Assembly: GCF_000283155.1 (NCBI RefSeq)
Contig: NW_004454239.1
Span: 7,858,606-7,922,605 of the forward strand
Length of the DNA: 64,000 bases
Source of the DNA: Ceratotherium simum simum
Lineage: Eukaryota > Chordata > Mammalia > Perissodactyla > Rhinocerotidae
Direction of reading: 5' to 3'
A program made the position numbers and the translations under genes. The notes below the pieces were generated by a model. It saw only the letters and a program-made list of their open reading frames with translations. It did no database searches and had not been told where the DNA came from. How positions within the stretch are numbered: position 1 is the stretch's first letter; each line of letters opens with the position of its first letter. Below, one piece after another: positions 1-11,089 of the stretch.

Positions 1-1329
1 TATTGTAACCTCTATCCTAAATTATCTTTTATAACAGTCATGATAATAACCCCTTCCTAAAACAGATTTTTTGGTTTTAAATTCTTTAGGCAGTTTGAGA
101 GGGGAAACTCAAATATTTTTCCTGAGCTCTCTGAGTCCTTATTGTCTTCAGCTCGAAATAATCCACATACCAGAGTGGTGCTTCCTGGGGCAGCTTGCCC
201 TAAACACCATCAATAGCCAGAGTTGGGCCACTTCCTCCCCCTGCCCTCCCACACACCGTGACACCTGCTGGCCCTCCAGTTCTGCAGAGCCCTTGGCTTG
301 TGCCTTGTGCTGGTCTGGCTGGGCTAAGTGGAGGTTGGAAGTAGCATTTGCACAATGATGACTCATTAGCCCCTGTAGGTTTTGACTTAAAGTCATTCAG
401 AGCAGGTCGGAAGCTGGGTTTTTTTTTGATAGACAGTAGAGGGTGAAGTGGGTATATATCTGTTTCCTGCCTCTTTTGCATGCATTTTCTTGCTGTGCAG
501 AAACTGTTTCAAGAGCACAGATCCATAATTCTGCAGAAAACCTGTTTTAGGAGTGGCTTCTGGGCAGAGTGCACTGGCCTGGATGCCAGCCTCACAGACC
601 AAGCGTGGCGGGCTCTGGGTCTGCATGCCTCTGGGAGTGGGAGCTCACTGCCGCCTCTAGAGGGGCCTTCCTGGGACCTCAGCTTCCTCTCCCTTTTTCC
701 AGCGTAATTGACAGACAAAAAGCTGGATCTAAACCAGTGCTGAGCAAGAAGGTGATTAGATATTTTACAGGAGGATTTTTAGCTTTTTGAAAGGTTTTAC
801 CATGAAATTAATTCCTTTGGTTATCTTAATGTGTATTTGAAATAAACTCATTTTGTTAGTCTGCATAGCTTCACAGGACCGTGGGTGCTGGGTAAATCAG
901 ATTATGCCCTCCGTCCCCCCATTTCTGAATGGCTTGTGCCGTGTTTAGTCCCTTCACTGTTATGATGCTATTTTATTATCATGACATTTGTGTGGACAGA
1001 TCTTGACCTCTAGAAGAGTGGAAGAGGCTGTCTTCCAGGGAGGACAAGGAGGCATTTGCCCTGTCTGCAAGTGGTCACTACTGGTGAGCAGAGGGGCCTG
1101 GAAGCCAGGAGGCATTTTGGCAGGTCCAGGACACCAGGAGCCAGAGCAGGGACAGGCAGATGTGAGTTGCCCTCCAGTCTCTTGGGCACCCCTGCAGGGC
1201 CTGCCCTGCCACTACCTCTCACACCCCGCTTGGTGAACAGACACATCTGGGAGACACCTGTTTGCAGTTTCTGGACTCGAGCACTGAGTAACAGACGTGA
1301 ACCGTCCTGGGTCATGCTCTCTTAGAGTC
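1..1329. other. Non-coding flank, probably C19orf12 intron 1
   Basis: I see no recognisable exon, repeat consensus or RNA gene here. The C19orf12 coding exon at 3.1 kb has no non-coding first exon visible before it in the window. This stretch is therefore most simply read as part of intron 1, with exon 1 left of base 1. Short open frames on both strands show no familiar protein. Confidence 0.5.
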
Positions 1330-1444
1330 TTGCTATCCCAAGTGAGGTCAGGAGACCACCTGGGGGGCCTGCTGGAAATGCAGAATCTCAGCCCACCCAT
1401 ACTGGCTGTATTTAACCAGATCTTCAGTGACTCCTATGCACTAG
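1330..1444 (+). repeat. MER20-like hAT DNA transposon fragment
   Basis: The stretch reads like the well-known mammalian element containing 'accacctgggggcctg..ggaaatgcagaatctcagccccaccc' and ending near 'actcctatgcac'. It is diverged, truncated and non-coding. The family name is from recognition only. Confidence 0.6.
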
Positions 1445-1462
1445 CAAAAGGGGCAAGGTGGA

Positions 1463-1701
1463 GGGGCCGACTGGGTGGCGCAAGCGGTTAAGCACGTGTG
1501 CTCCGCTGCAGTGGCCCGGGATTCGCCGGTTCGGATCCTCAGCGTGCACCGATGCAACACTTGTCAAGCCACGCTGTGGCAGCGTCCCATGTGAAGTGGA
1601 GGAGGATGGGCACGGATGTTAGCCCAGGACCAGTCTTCCTCAGCAAAAAGAGGATTGGCAGATGTTAGCTCAGGGCCGATCTTCCTCACACACAAAAAAA
1701 A
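1463..1701 (+). repeat. ERE SINE (equine tRNA-derived), copy 1
   Basis: It starts with GGGGCCGACTGGGTGGCGCA, has a B-box-like GGTTCGGATCC, and carries the two 'ttagc(c/t)cagg..cagtcttcctca' tail modules before an A-rich end at about 1701. It is in the sense orientation of C19orf12. The possible flanking duplication is diverged, which suggests an older insertion than the copy at 3451. Confidence 0.93.
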
Positions 1702-2439
1702 GGGCGGGGTGGGGGAAGGGAGACATTTACAGGGATTGGAGCACAGGCTGCTTCTTACCTCTCCTGGGACTGCAGAGTTCTGAAAACCTGACTGGTGATA
1801 TGGTAGATGCACAGATTTGTTATAAGGGCTCAAAATTCTCTCCCAGGATTGGGAGGATAATTTTGTATTAGAGACTGGTTCTGGATTATCCTTGAGTCAG
1901 AAAGAGCTCATATAACCAAAAGATACTGAGCAGTAGGATCTGCTCCAAACTTCCTCGGTCAAGTTCCCTTAGGGACTGTTTCCTGTTTAGGGAATGTTTC
2001 AGCCGTGAGTGAGGAGGGGAGTGTTGGTGGGAAAGGAAAGTGCCCATGGGGCTTTGGTTCCGGCTGAAGCTGGATGGAGAAGCCCAGCTCATTGGTGCTG
2101 TGATTTTACCTCCCAGCCCTGCCCGGTGGCCCCAGAGCGTTGGGGCTGTCCATCCCCACCGCCCTGGGCCAGAGCCCGCCCAGCCCTTGCCTGTGTCCCT
2201 GCTTGCTGTTTTCCTACCAGTGTGGCAAACAGTTTCCTGACCTCAGAGAATTGTTCCGAAGGTCATTGTTTCAAAGGTCCATCTGTCCGTCTGTCCATAC
2301 ATATGCACCCCCTCTGGAATTCTTTGATATCTTTTACTCTGTGGTTGTTTCATCTTTCTGCATCATCGTGTCCCTGCCTTTAATGTCCCATGTGTGGAAC
2401 TGGATTGACTTTAGGAGCGGCTGCTTATGGAAGCCAGTG

Positions 2440-2680
2440 GTGTGTGTTAGTAACAGAATGTTCATTTAGAGCCATCAGGTCTGAGAGTCTGCTGTGTCCC
2501 AGGCTTGCACCAGGCACCTTGCATCTCTACTTAGACCTTACAAGAGTCCAGCCTGGAGGTGGTTTATCTCCATCTTACAGGTGAGGAATTGGGCCCTCTG
2601 CTCCGGGTCACACAGCGGGCAAGTGTGGGCGCAAGGCCAGTGTGGTGGCAGAGTCCTGTCCTTTCCCCTCCTCCGGCTTG
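2440..2680 (+). repeat. MIR SINE fragment
   Basis: The core 'tttatctccatcttacaggtgaggaattgggc' followed by 'ggtcacacagcgggcaagtg' is the diagnostic middle and 3' part of a mammalian-wide interspersed repeat. It is old and diverged, with no coding content. Confidence 0.85.
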
Positions 2681-3113
2681 ACGTGAGCTCAGATGCCGTG
2701 TCACATGAAAGAGGACACGTGGCTGGGGCTTTGTGCATCTGCCAGGCTTCGCGCATCGGGGATTGCCTGGGCCATTGGGAAGGCTGCCGATGCAAGAGGG
2801 GGGCAGACTCGCCTCACCTGCGATGACCTGGTGGCGCGTGTGGCTGGGATTGCTCCTTCATCTCTCCTAAGTCGGAAGGTCATCAGAGGGCAGAGACGGC
2901 CTGTCATCCGTGCCGCTGATTCTGTTGGCTTATTAGCTGAATGCTGCCCTGCTTTCTCTGCCACAGAATTTGTCACATGACTGGGCGCTGCCCATCATAC
3001 ACATGGCAGAGCCACTCTTCTCTGTCCCCAGAAATGAGGACCCTTCCTCAGAACTCTAGAAGAGTAACATTTGGGTGGAAATACTCTTACACTCATTTAA
3101 ACTCTCCTTTGAA

Positions 3114-3137
3114 ATGCTTCCTTTGAGGTCTGCCAAG
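3114..3137 (+). other. C19orf12: Possible in-frame N-terminal extension of C19orf12
   Basis: An ATG at 3114 is in frame with the main ATG at 3138 and would add eight residues (MLPLRSAK). The human long isoform carries an N-terminal extension of eleven residues with a similar L-(K/R)-S-x-K pattern, so this may be its counterpart, three residues shorter. The exon's 3' splice site is not certain. A pyrimidine-rich stretch leads to an AG at 3125-3126, and if that AG is used the upstream ATG would be removed. The reading frame stays open upstream to 3075, so frame alone cannot decide. Confidence 0.45.
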
Positions 3138-3297
3138 ATGCCCATCATGGTGGAAGACATCATGAAGCTGCTCTGCTCCATTTCCGAGGAGAGGAAGATG
3201 AAGGCGGCGGTCAAGCACTCTGGGAGGGGCGCCCTGGTCACAGGGGCCGTGGCTTTCGTTGGGGGATTGGTTGGCGGCCCACCGGGACTAGCCATTG
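3138..3297 (+). CDS. C19orf12: C19orf12, first coding exon (residues 1-54)
   Basis: C19orf12 is a small membrane protein of mitochondria, ER and mitochondria-ER contacts. In humans its loss causes mitochondrial membrane protein-associated neurodegeneration (MPAN, NBIA4). This exon encodes the N-terminus [14 protein letters not shown] and the start of the glycine-rich membrane hairpin (about residues 29-68 of the joined protein), with GG pairs at 42-43 and 46-47 and a PPG turn at 48-50. It matches the human short isoform with few substitutions. The exon ends inside a glycine codon (phase 1) at the donor G|GTAAGT, whose GT is at 3298-3299. The joined product is 141 aa, the length of the human short isoform. 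I chose ATG 3138 because its downstream residues match that start; ATG 3114 is the alternative. An ERE starts 153 bases past the donor. Confidence 0.95.
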
Positions 3298-3450
3298 GTA
3301 AGTGCAGGTGCCTCACGGGTGTCGTGAAAAGGCCTCAAATCCACAGAGACCTCGTGATTGTCTCTGTGCTGTGTGAGGAGTGTGTTAAGGTCGCTTTTGT
3401 GAAATGGTTTTGGTGTACATAATTTGTCCTGTTAAAAATACAAGCTTCTG

Positions 3451-3660
3451 GGCCGGCCCCGTGGCTCAGCGGTTAGGTGTGCGCACTCCGCTGCTGGCGG
3501 CCCGGGTTCGGATCCCGGGCGCGCACCAACGCACTGCTTCTCCGGCCATGCTGAGGCCGCGTCCCACATACGGCAACTAGAAGGATGTGCAGCTATGGCA
3601 TACAACTATCTACTGGGGCTTTGGGGGGAAAATAAATAAATAAAATCTTTAAAAAAAAAA
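3451..3660 (+). repeat. ERE SINE, short-tail subfamily, young copy with perfect TSD
   Basis: The 15-bp target-site duplication AAATACAAGCTTCTG is perfect (3436-3450 and 3661-3675). An A-box-like TGGCTCAGCGG at 3462-3472 and a B-box-like GGTTCGGATCC at 3505-3515 look intact, so a Pol III promoter may be functional. The tail is the 'ggatgtgcagctatggcatacaactatctactggggctttgggg' type followed by AATAAATAAATAAAATCTTT and poly(A). This differs from the 'cagtcttcctca' tail of most other copies here. It is sense to C19orf12 and close to an exon. Confidence 0.97.
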
Positions 3661-5090
3661 AAATACAAGCTTCTGTGTGAACGCCTCAGAAGTGCAGGGC
3701 ACTCTCAAAAATGGCATCTGTGTCATGTAGATCTGGAGGACACCTTTCCTCCAGGGGGTGTGTCCTGGGTCCCTTGGCCGGTCTCCCTCCCCCGTCACCA
3801 TTACGTCACTGCAGAGGGGAAGCGGTGAGGAAGCTGGGATGTGCTGAGCACCTGCTGGGAGCAGATGCTGTCTGGCCGTTTCACACAAGCTCATTCAGAG
3901 TGAGCTTCCCCATTCTGAAAGCAAACAGCCCAGTGCAGAAAAAGCAACAAACAAACTCCTAGAGTGGTCGCCCCTGCCCCCTTGTCTTACCACCTGCTTC
4001 TATTTGGGAGTCAGTTTCTGGCAATGAATGAACGTTTGGCTGATTTTCCCATCATTCTGTGGATCTAGAATGAAGTTGCTTCCTTTGGATTAGGAGCAGG
4101 AAGAATTCCTGTGTGGCCCAAACTGTGGGCTGGGGTGATGTCAGAGTTGGCCACCGTTCAGGCCTTACTCAGGGAGAGGCCAGATGAGGCCTCCCTTGAG
4201 GTGCCTCAGATGGACCCTGCCACCCAGGGGATCTGCTAAAGGCATGGACTGCCACACTGGGCTCTACAGATATCTCCCGAAGGACTTCTCTGTGCTGGGC
4301 AGCCTGTGCTGGGGATACGGGGGCCTCAGAGAGCTTGGGGTCTGGTGGAAATCCTTTCTGTATGACTTACAGTCTTCACATGAATACAGGCTGGAGAGAT
4401 GACTGCTTTTTTGCTGAGGTTGGCTTCTGTTTCCCAGCTCACTGGCAAGGCTTCCTGCTCTCTTCTTCCCTTCGGTAGTAGGATTGACATTCAAGGACAT
4501 TTCATTAAGCTGAGGCTGCACTGGGGAGAAAAATCAGTGTGTGGTGGCCCCAGACCTTTCATATTACATTTCCCTTTCCAAGCTCTGTGAATTAGCGAGT
4601 CCTGTGACCTCAGCTTCTTGCCATCTAGGAAGTAGCCAGTGAGGGAGGAGACAAGGCATTGCCTTCTTCCTCAGTGACACCCTATAGCTTTGTCCCACCC
4701 CATGTGCTGTGCTCAGGGGAGGCTTGCTGGGATCATTTATCATAGAGCTGTGCCCAGATGCCATTTTGGGAGGACATATTTTATTCAGATTGAGTTGAAG
4801 CTGGTAGAGAACAGAGTGTCTACTTAGAGAACCTGGGGGATTTGATACTTGCAGCCCCTGGTCATGGCAGGAGCATCATTTTACCAAGAAAACAAAGGAA
4901 TTTTCTCTTCTCCAATGAGTTAGTAATTTGCTGGTCAATATTCCTGGTGATTTTTTTGCATTAAGTGCTGCTCTAAATCAAATATTGACGTTCTCATAAA
5001 GGTTTAGTGCAGATGAGTGCAACTCTTGTTGGCTCTAGGTGTTTCACTGGTGTCATGGGGAAAAGTTCAGTGAAACTTGTGAATTGCTGG

Positions 5091-5122
5091 CTCTCCCTCC
5101 CTGGAACTCTCCCTCCCTGGAA
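5091..5122. repeat. 16-bp direct tandem duplication
   Basis: CTCTCCCTCCCTGGAA occurs twice in perfect tandem (5091-5106 and 5107-5122), followed by a partial third unit. It lies in the C19orf12 intron and was probably made by replication slippage. Confidence 0.9.
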
Positions 5123-5289
5123 CGCTCCCTCAGCGGCGAGGAAGCCCGTCCCGGGATGTGCTCAGCCTGCAGGCCTCGGTGCAGGAGGAGGGGTGTGCTT
5201 CCAGGTGCCTCCACCCTTGGCTTCCTGCAAGAGGGCGGGTGTTACTGCCTGTTGGCCGAGTCCAGCCTGCAGATGGGTTCTCTCTGGCC

Positions 5290-5945
5290 CGGGCTGTATT
5301 CTTTTAGATAAACTTTTCATTTTGGAATAATACTGGGTTTACAGAGAAGTTGCACATATAGTGCAGAGAATTCCCATGTATCCCTCACCCAGTTTCGGTT
5401 CCCTTCAAGTTAACATCTTCTATTACCATGGTACATTTGCCAAAACTAAGAAACTAACACTGATACATACATTACTATTAACTATTCTCCAGACTTTGGG
5501 TTTTACCACTTTTTGCATTAAAGTTCTTTGTATGTCCAGAGGCTAGCTGAAGATACTGCACTGCATATAATCGTCCTTTCTCCTCAGTCTCCCCTGGTCT
5601 GTGACAGTTCTCAGACTGCTCGTTTCCCACGGCCTTGATGGTGTTAGGAGGACTGGGCAGGTGTTGTGTAGAGCGCCTCTCCATTTGGGTTTGCCTGATG
5701 ACTGCCTCAGGGTTAGCCTGGGGTTATGGTCTTTGGGAAGAACATTGCAGAGGTGAAGTGCCCTTCTCATGGCACCATTTCCGGGACCCGTGACATCAGG
5801 ACACAGGGCAGGACCTCCCTGGTGGCGTTCCCCCTGATCACCTGGGTAGGGCCGTGTTTGCCAGGTTTCTCCACTGTAAAGCTAGTTTCCCCTTTCCGTG
5901 TTCCAGTCTTTCAAAGATGGTCACTAAGTCCAGCCGGGCTGCAGC
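5290..5945. repeat. Old L1 (L1M-type) 3'-region fragment
   Basis: The run 'acagagaagttgcacatatagtgcagag..cccatgtatccctcacccagtt' and later 'gatcacctgggtagggccgtgtttgccaggtttctccactgtaaa' match the recurrent untranslated portion of ancient mammalian L1 elements. It is diverged and has no intact reading frame. Family and orientation are not asserted. Confidence 0.75.
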
Positions 5946-6274
5946 TTTTAAATACCTGATCGCTGACACTTTGAAGTCATGGGACTTTTTAAAGACACAA
6001 ATCTGGTATTCTGTATGGCAGCAGTTGGCTGGCATGGGGTAGCCACTGGCCCTTTAGACAGGGACCCAGCTCTCCAGTTACCACAGGCCCACTCGGCCCA
6101 CTTCACTCCGGAAGGCACTTGAGTTTGAGACCCCTGCCCTAGGGTACCTTCCTGCAGCAGACCTGCGCCACACCTCGTTAGTTAGAACTTTCCGTTGATA
6201 CCAGGTCTTCAAGTCCCAAAACAGTGTGCCTTAACTTTGATGATAAATTTACGTTTAAAAATAATGTTTGTGCC

Positions 6275-6520
6275 GGGGCCAGCCCGGTGGCGTGGTGGTT
6301 AAGTTCGCGTGCTCCACTTCGGCGGCCTGGGGTTCTCGGGTTCGGATCCCAGGTGTGGACCTGCGTGCCGCTTGTCAAGCCATGCTGTGGTGGCGTCCCA
6401 CGTGTAAAGTAGAGGAAGATGGGCATAGGTGTTAGTCCAGGGCCAATCTTCCTCTGAAGAAAGAGGAAGATTGGCAACAGATGTTGGCTCGGGGCTAATC
6501 TTCCTCACCAAAAAGAAAAA
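6275..6520 (+). repeat. ERE SINE in C19orf12 intron
   Basis: It starts GGGGCCAGCCCGGTGG, contains GGTTCGGATCC, and has the long-tail type with two 'ggccaatcttcctc' modules and an A-rich end. A short target-site duplication TGTTTGTGCC flanks it (6265-6274 and 6526-6535). It ends about 600 bases before the last C19orf12 exon. Confidence 0.95.
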
Positions 6521-7133
6521 AATGTTGTTTGTGCCCTTTTGGAGTAGCAGAAAGAGAAACAGTTGAATACATTAAATTTTTATTTATTATCATATAACTT
6601 TGGAAGGGTTGTATGAAAAATACTGCTTCAAGAGAAAAGGTCTCCTTATCTGTCCCCACGGTCCTTTAACCACGTGATTTCACTGGAAATTTCCAAAGTT
6701 CAGGGGCAAGGAGCACATTAGCCGCTCCGTGGAGGAAACTCAGCCTCACTGCTGAGATGGTTCTCCTTGAAGATACATTTGCTTCTTAGTCCTCTCCTGT
6801 GAGATGAGAGAGATGTGTATGGGCGGCGTGGAAAGCTTCAGGCCCTGAAGAGGATTTAGTTAGCACAGCTGAAGCGGGAGATGCTTCCTGTTGCCTCCGT
6901 GAGCGTGGAGCTCAGGAAAGGGCATGTTGGGTGTCAGGTGTCTGAGCCAGATGGACTGAAGACCACACAAACCTTTGCCCTCTGCACTGCCTGGCGGAGC
7001 AGGCGTGAGCTGGGCCCGTCCCGACCCCCTCTTGACTGCCCACTCGCCATGACGGTGGTTGTGCTCTCAGTGAGAACCCGAGGCCTTGATTTATGAGTCA
7101 GTCCTGACTAACTGAACCGTCTTTGTTTTCTAG

Positions 7134-7399
7134 GGGGCGCCGTCGGGGGTCTGTTAGGTGCCTGGATGACGAGTGGACAGTTTCAGCCAGTTCCTCAGAT
7201 CATCATGGAGCTGCCGCCTGCCGAGCAGCAGAAGCTCTTTAACGAGGCCGCTGCCATCGTCAGGCACCTGGAGTGGACGGACGCCGTGCAGCTGACCGCG
7301 CTGGTCATGGGCAGCGAGGCCCTGCAGCAGCAGCTGCTGGCCATGCTGGCGAACTACGTCACCAGGGAGCTCCGGGCGGAAGTTCGGTACGACGACTAG
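7134..7399 (+). CDS. C19orf12: C19orf12, last coding exon (residues 54-141)
   Basis: This exon continues the split glycine codon and encodes [14 protein letters not shown], the second half of the glycine-zipper membrane hairpin. The soluble domain that follows contains [24 protein letters not shown] and [24 protein letters not shown], and ends RAEVRYDD with stop TAG at 7397-7399. Every segment aligns by recognition with human C19orf12, with conservative changes such as I/L and R/K. The C-terminal part is predicted helical and faces the cytosol or the contact site in current models. No frameshift or premature stop is present, so the gene looks functional. Convergent PLEKHF1 lies 19 kb downstream. 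Confidence 0.97.
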
Positions 7400-8060
7400 G
7401 CCCTCCCCAGGAGGTGAGGGTCTCATGTGGCGACTCTCCTACCTCCTGGGAGGTGACCGGGGAGCTGGGGGAGGCCCCATCATCAGGGTATCACCTTAAA
7501 CTGGAGAGAGGTCTCCTGCTGGAGAGGCTGCTGCTGTGCCGCATCATGTCCTGGAAATGATTCGTGAAGACGTGTGTTCTCCGGTCGTGCGCGCTGACGC
7601 GCACGGACAGCCCTTCACCTGGGAAGCTGGTGAAAAGCAGAGGCGCGCCCTTGCGGACGTTGGCGGGTCTTCTGAATCGACTCGCTCACGCGGGAGTGTG
7701 GAGGGTTGTCTCGTTCAGCCTCGTCGTCTTGTGAAGATGCTCCGGACACACGCATCTGTCGCAGGACTGGTTCCCACCTTGGGCCAGGGTCTCAGGACCT
7801 CGGGGCCACCGTGCTGGAATCATGTTTACCTCTTGACTGCGCCCCTCCCCCCGTGACTCCTGAGTGGCCTCGAGGAGGGGTCAGTCGGCCTGCTGAGTGA
7901 AGCCACAAGCGCCCGTCGCACCCCCCTTGTCCCCCCATCCCCCACTAGCTGCAGCCTGGGCTCTCCCCCCAGGGGCCTGCTTTCCCCTTCTGAAAAGTCA
8001 TGGTAGCGCTTGGGTTCTGCTTTGTAAATTAAATACTTCCGTAATAGTGTCGTTCTTGCT
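7400..8060 (+). other. C19orf12: C19orf12 3' UTR (inferred)
   Basis: It runs from the stop codon to the first plausible polyadenylation region. I see no competing AATAAA before 8028. The stretch is GC-rich with several CpGs just after the stop (7580-7700) and becomes AT-richer near the end. The 3' end is inferred from sequence only; a longer UTR cannot be excluded. Confidence 0.55.
8028..8033 (+). terminator. C19orf12: Candidate poly(A) signal ATTAAA for C19orf12
   Basis: ATTAAA lies 629 bases after the stop codon and is followed by a GT/T-rich stretch (8041-8070) that could be the downstream element. It is the commonest variant of the canonical hexamer. Confidence 0.5.
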
Positions 8061-9369
8061 GAAGTGGTGGGAGCATCATGGGTCTCCGAGAATGTGCCCA
8101 CCTGACATCTCTCTAATACTGTGTTCACTGTGCTTTTGAACCACAGCTTGACTAAGTGTCACCGAGTTACAGTAAATGTTTTCTGAGCAGTTGTTTTCCT
8201 GCGTATGCTGTATAAAGCATCTCTGACATTTGGAGTTGTACACACAGAACATGAGGGAAGGTACCAGATTTGTAGATTTAAAGAATGAAGGAAAGCTCCC
8301 GATTCCGCTGCCTGAGACCTGGCTTTGCAGGCTGCCCTTGCCTCCCTGTGCTGCCGGTGTGTGCACACCGCACACCGCCTGGGCCTCCCCTGGCAGCCAC
8401 ACACCATCCCTCTGGTCCCCAGGCCCTGGGCAGGGTTGGGACTTAGGACCTCTCCACGGACAGGAGCAGTGCAGGCCTCCCTGGGGTGCGGGGCAGGCAC
8501 ACCTGCTGAGGACAGGTGGTGCCTCTCATATCCAGGTGTGTGGAGGAAACCAGGGTGAATTAGAACCCACAGTGGTTAAGGAAGGATCGAGCCTTTCCCT
8601 CAGAACAATGGCTCCTCAGCTGGCCACTAGCACAGATCAGCTGCCCTGGCACAGGCCACACTCCTGGAGTTGACGAAGCTGCTCCATCATGTGTGTGCTG
8701 CTTGAGTGTATGGGGGCAGGCGGGGTCCGATAGACGATTCTCCTAAATCACAGAAGGTGACGGGGGGGGGAGGCCCCCCCATTCGTTACTCGTGTGTTGG
8801 GGTCTACTCTGCCAGGCCCAGGGGACACAGATGGTCCCAGCTCAGAGTTCCTACACCAGTGTCCACTGAAGCTCCTCCCTCAGCCTGCCTGCCTTCACCC
8901 CTGGGCAAAACACCCCCAGGAGCAGATGGCCCAACTCCTGAGGGATTTTGCGTTGGATGGAGCGGGCCTTGCTGAGTCAAGTCACTCTTGACTAGCTTGT
9001 CCTGGGGTGACTTGCTGTGGGCATTGAGCCCAAGAGGGCAGTCCCCACCTCAAGTCCTGTCTTCCCCAGGAGCTAAAAGCATTGTCCTTACTTTTCCCCT
9101 CAGGCTGTCGTCTCAGCTCCTGTGGTTTGAGTATTTATATATCTGTATCTTTTAAAAATCTTTATTTATTTTTGAGTGGGTAATACCAGCCGGGTACAAA
9201 ACTTAGAAGACACCAGAATGTACAAATGGAAATGGAAGCCTTCCTCCTATGCTGACCCCTGCCCAGCGCCCCCCACATGGGTACAGACACTGCACCAATT
9301 TCTTGTGCATTCCTTCAACTCTGTTTTTAAATCATCTTTGAAAACCATTCATTTCCTTTTATTTGTCAA
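8061..9369. other. Intergenic, no feature recognised
   Basis: This is mixed-composition DNA with a G run followed by a C run near 8762-8780. Several short open frames are present but none resembles a protein. An AT-rich 'tctttatttatttttgagtgg' at about 9161-9180 may be a worn repeat edge. Confidence 0.4.
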
Positions 9370-9850
9370 TGTTTATTGCCTGAAAACTTAGACAAATTCA
9401 GAAAAGTATAATGAATTAAAAACCACTACAAATTTCAAATTTCACCACCCAGAAAACCACTGTTAACAAATTTGGTATATTTCGTGCAAGCCTTTTAATC
9501 CTGCATATGTGTACTTGGAACGTATTTGCATTCTTAGTGTTTAGACCTCTTTGGACACTTTCACCAAGTAACATCAAATACCATTTGTGACGGAACTTCA
9601 AGCTCCCTGTAGATGCGTTGTGCCTGTATAATATTCCATTGCACTGACCCACATCCCTGGTGTGGTTTCCTCTGTAGGTTTTTACTCTTATAATGCTGCA
9701 GTGGACATTTTTGTGTTAATATTCTGTTCATGATAGATAGTCTTTAGGATAGATTCCTCAAAGTGAAATGGCTATTAAAAACTATGTAATATTTTTTAGG
9801 GCTGTTGTTACATTTGGTCAAAATTCTTTCCAGAGAGGTGATATCAGTAA
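9370..9850. repeat. Old L1-derived fragment
   Basis: Phrases such as 'ccacccagaaaaccactgttaacaaatttggtatatttc', 'gcctgtataatattccattgcactgac' and 'ataatgctgcagtggacatttttgtg' are characteristic of worn L1M/L1ME sequence in mammals. It is diverged and non-coding. Confidence 0.7.
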
Positions 9851-10199
9851 TTTGCTCTCCTAAAAACAGGGTTTGGGGGGACACGTCTCATTGCATCCTC
9901 ACCAAGAAATAGAATGATAGTATCTTAAACCTTTATTAATTTGATGGGTGATTATAGGCATCTGGGTTTGATTCGTTTTTCTTTGGGTTACGAGTGGAGT
10001 TGACAGGGCGAGGTGACTTCCTGGTGGCTGCTTGCCCAGGCGGTGCCGAGAGCCCCCAGCTGCCTGTGGCCAAGGCCCTGTTGGAGGTTGAGGTGGCACT
10101 GGCCTGAGCAGAGGGCTGGCAGCAGACTGGCCCCACCTGTGGCTGGCTGGGCGGTGGTGGCAGGGTGGCCGGGAAACGGCGGGGGGCTGCCAGTGGGGT

Positions 10200-10860
10200 G
10201 AGGAGGTGGCTGAGGAGGGAGCCTTGGGGGGACCCAGTAATTATAAAAAGAAACCATCTGCTCTGAGGCGGTTATTAACCTGCTTTGGGTGTTGATGAGA
10301 CAGTGCCGAGCAAGATTTTTCACAGGCAGATGGTATTTTTAACTAGAATGAACTTTTTTACTTTTTTGTTTTTTGAAACGTCTGGCTTGGAAGTAAACAC
10401 GACTGGGGTGTGTTGCAATGCAGGAGGCTGGAGGACGGGCTCAGGGTTTGGAAGGAAGTGGTCCTCTCCCCATTTAGTTATTGAGAGGTGCCATCTAGTG
10501 GGCAAGTGGGTGCATCCTTTCTCCTCTTCCCTCTGAGCCAGGCCTACCGCGCATTCTCCGGGTCACCAGCCTGGCCAGGATGTGGCTCCACAAAGATGCT
10601 GTTTTATGAGTTCCCCTTAGGAGGAGGCTGGGGCCTTCCTGAGGTTTTAATAAGCCGTGAACAGAACATCAGCCGTGTCTCCTGCAACTTTTATGCATAT
10701 AAACCCGAATGTCTCTCAATCCTGAACAATCAACAGATGGCAATTAAGAAATGCCAGGATTCATCTAAACCACACAGGGAAGGGAACTGTCTGATGTGTT
10801 TTCAGTTTGCTGGCAGGAGACAAACGGCTTTATAAGCTGGAGGAGGCTTCTCAGAGCGTT
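10200..10860. promoter_or_regulatory. Candidate conserved non-coding element
   Basis: This stretch lacks recognisable repeats and carries clustered transcription-factor-like words: TAATTA at 10238-10243, an octamer-like ATGCATAT at 10693-10700, and an E-box CAGATG at 10734-10739 directly followed by CAATTAAG. The texture resembles deeply conserved enhancers. Conservation itself cannot be tested here. Confidence 0.35.
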
Positions 10861-11089
10861 ATGCTAAGGCAGGTCAGGAGGTGTAGCTGGGCCCGGCTGG
10901 CTGAATCGCAGCCTGGGGCAGCTATGAGCACCCCAAATGGTGGCAAACGGAGGGGTTGGAAAGTGCTTTTCTAAACTATTGAGGTGCTGGCTACTTACTT
11001 AAGTTTGTGGGTTTTAAGGACTTGACTCATTCTCATTTGCAGTTAAGCAAATGCGAGGATAATATCCAGGAGATGTCTGTTACACCCCA

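Larger units (their letters stand above)
3298..7133 (+). other. C19orf12: C19orf12 intron between coding exons
   Basis: The intron has a strong GTAAGT donor at 3298 and a polypyrimidine acceptor (ctttgttttctag) ending at 7133. It is phase 1 and splits a glycine codon. It is 3836 bases long and holds two EREs, a 16-bp tandem duplication and an L1 remnant. The stretches 3676-5090 and 6536-7133 otherwise show no recognisable feature. No additional coding exon was seen. Confidence 0.9.

Noticed and set aside
3451..3530. tRNA gene suggested by A-box and B-box-like motifs
   Set aside because: The motifs belong to the tRNA-derived head of an ERE SINE with poly(A) tail and target duplication; there is no tRNA cloverleaf gene.
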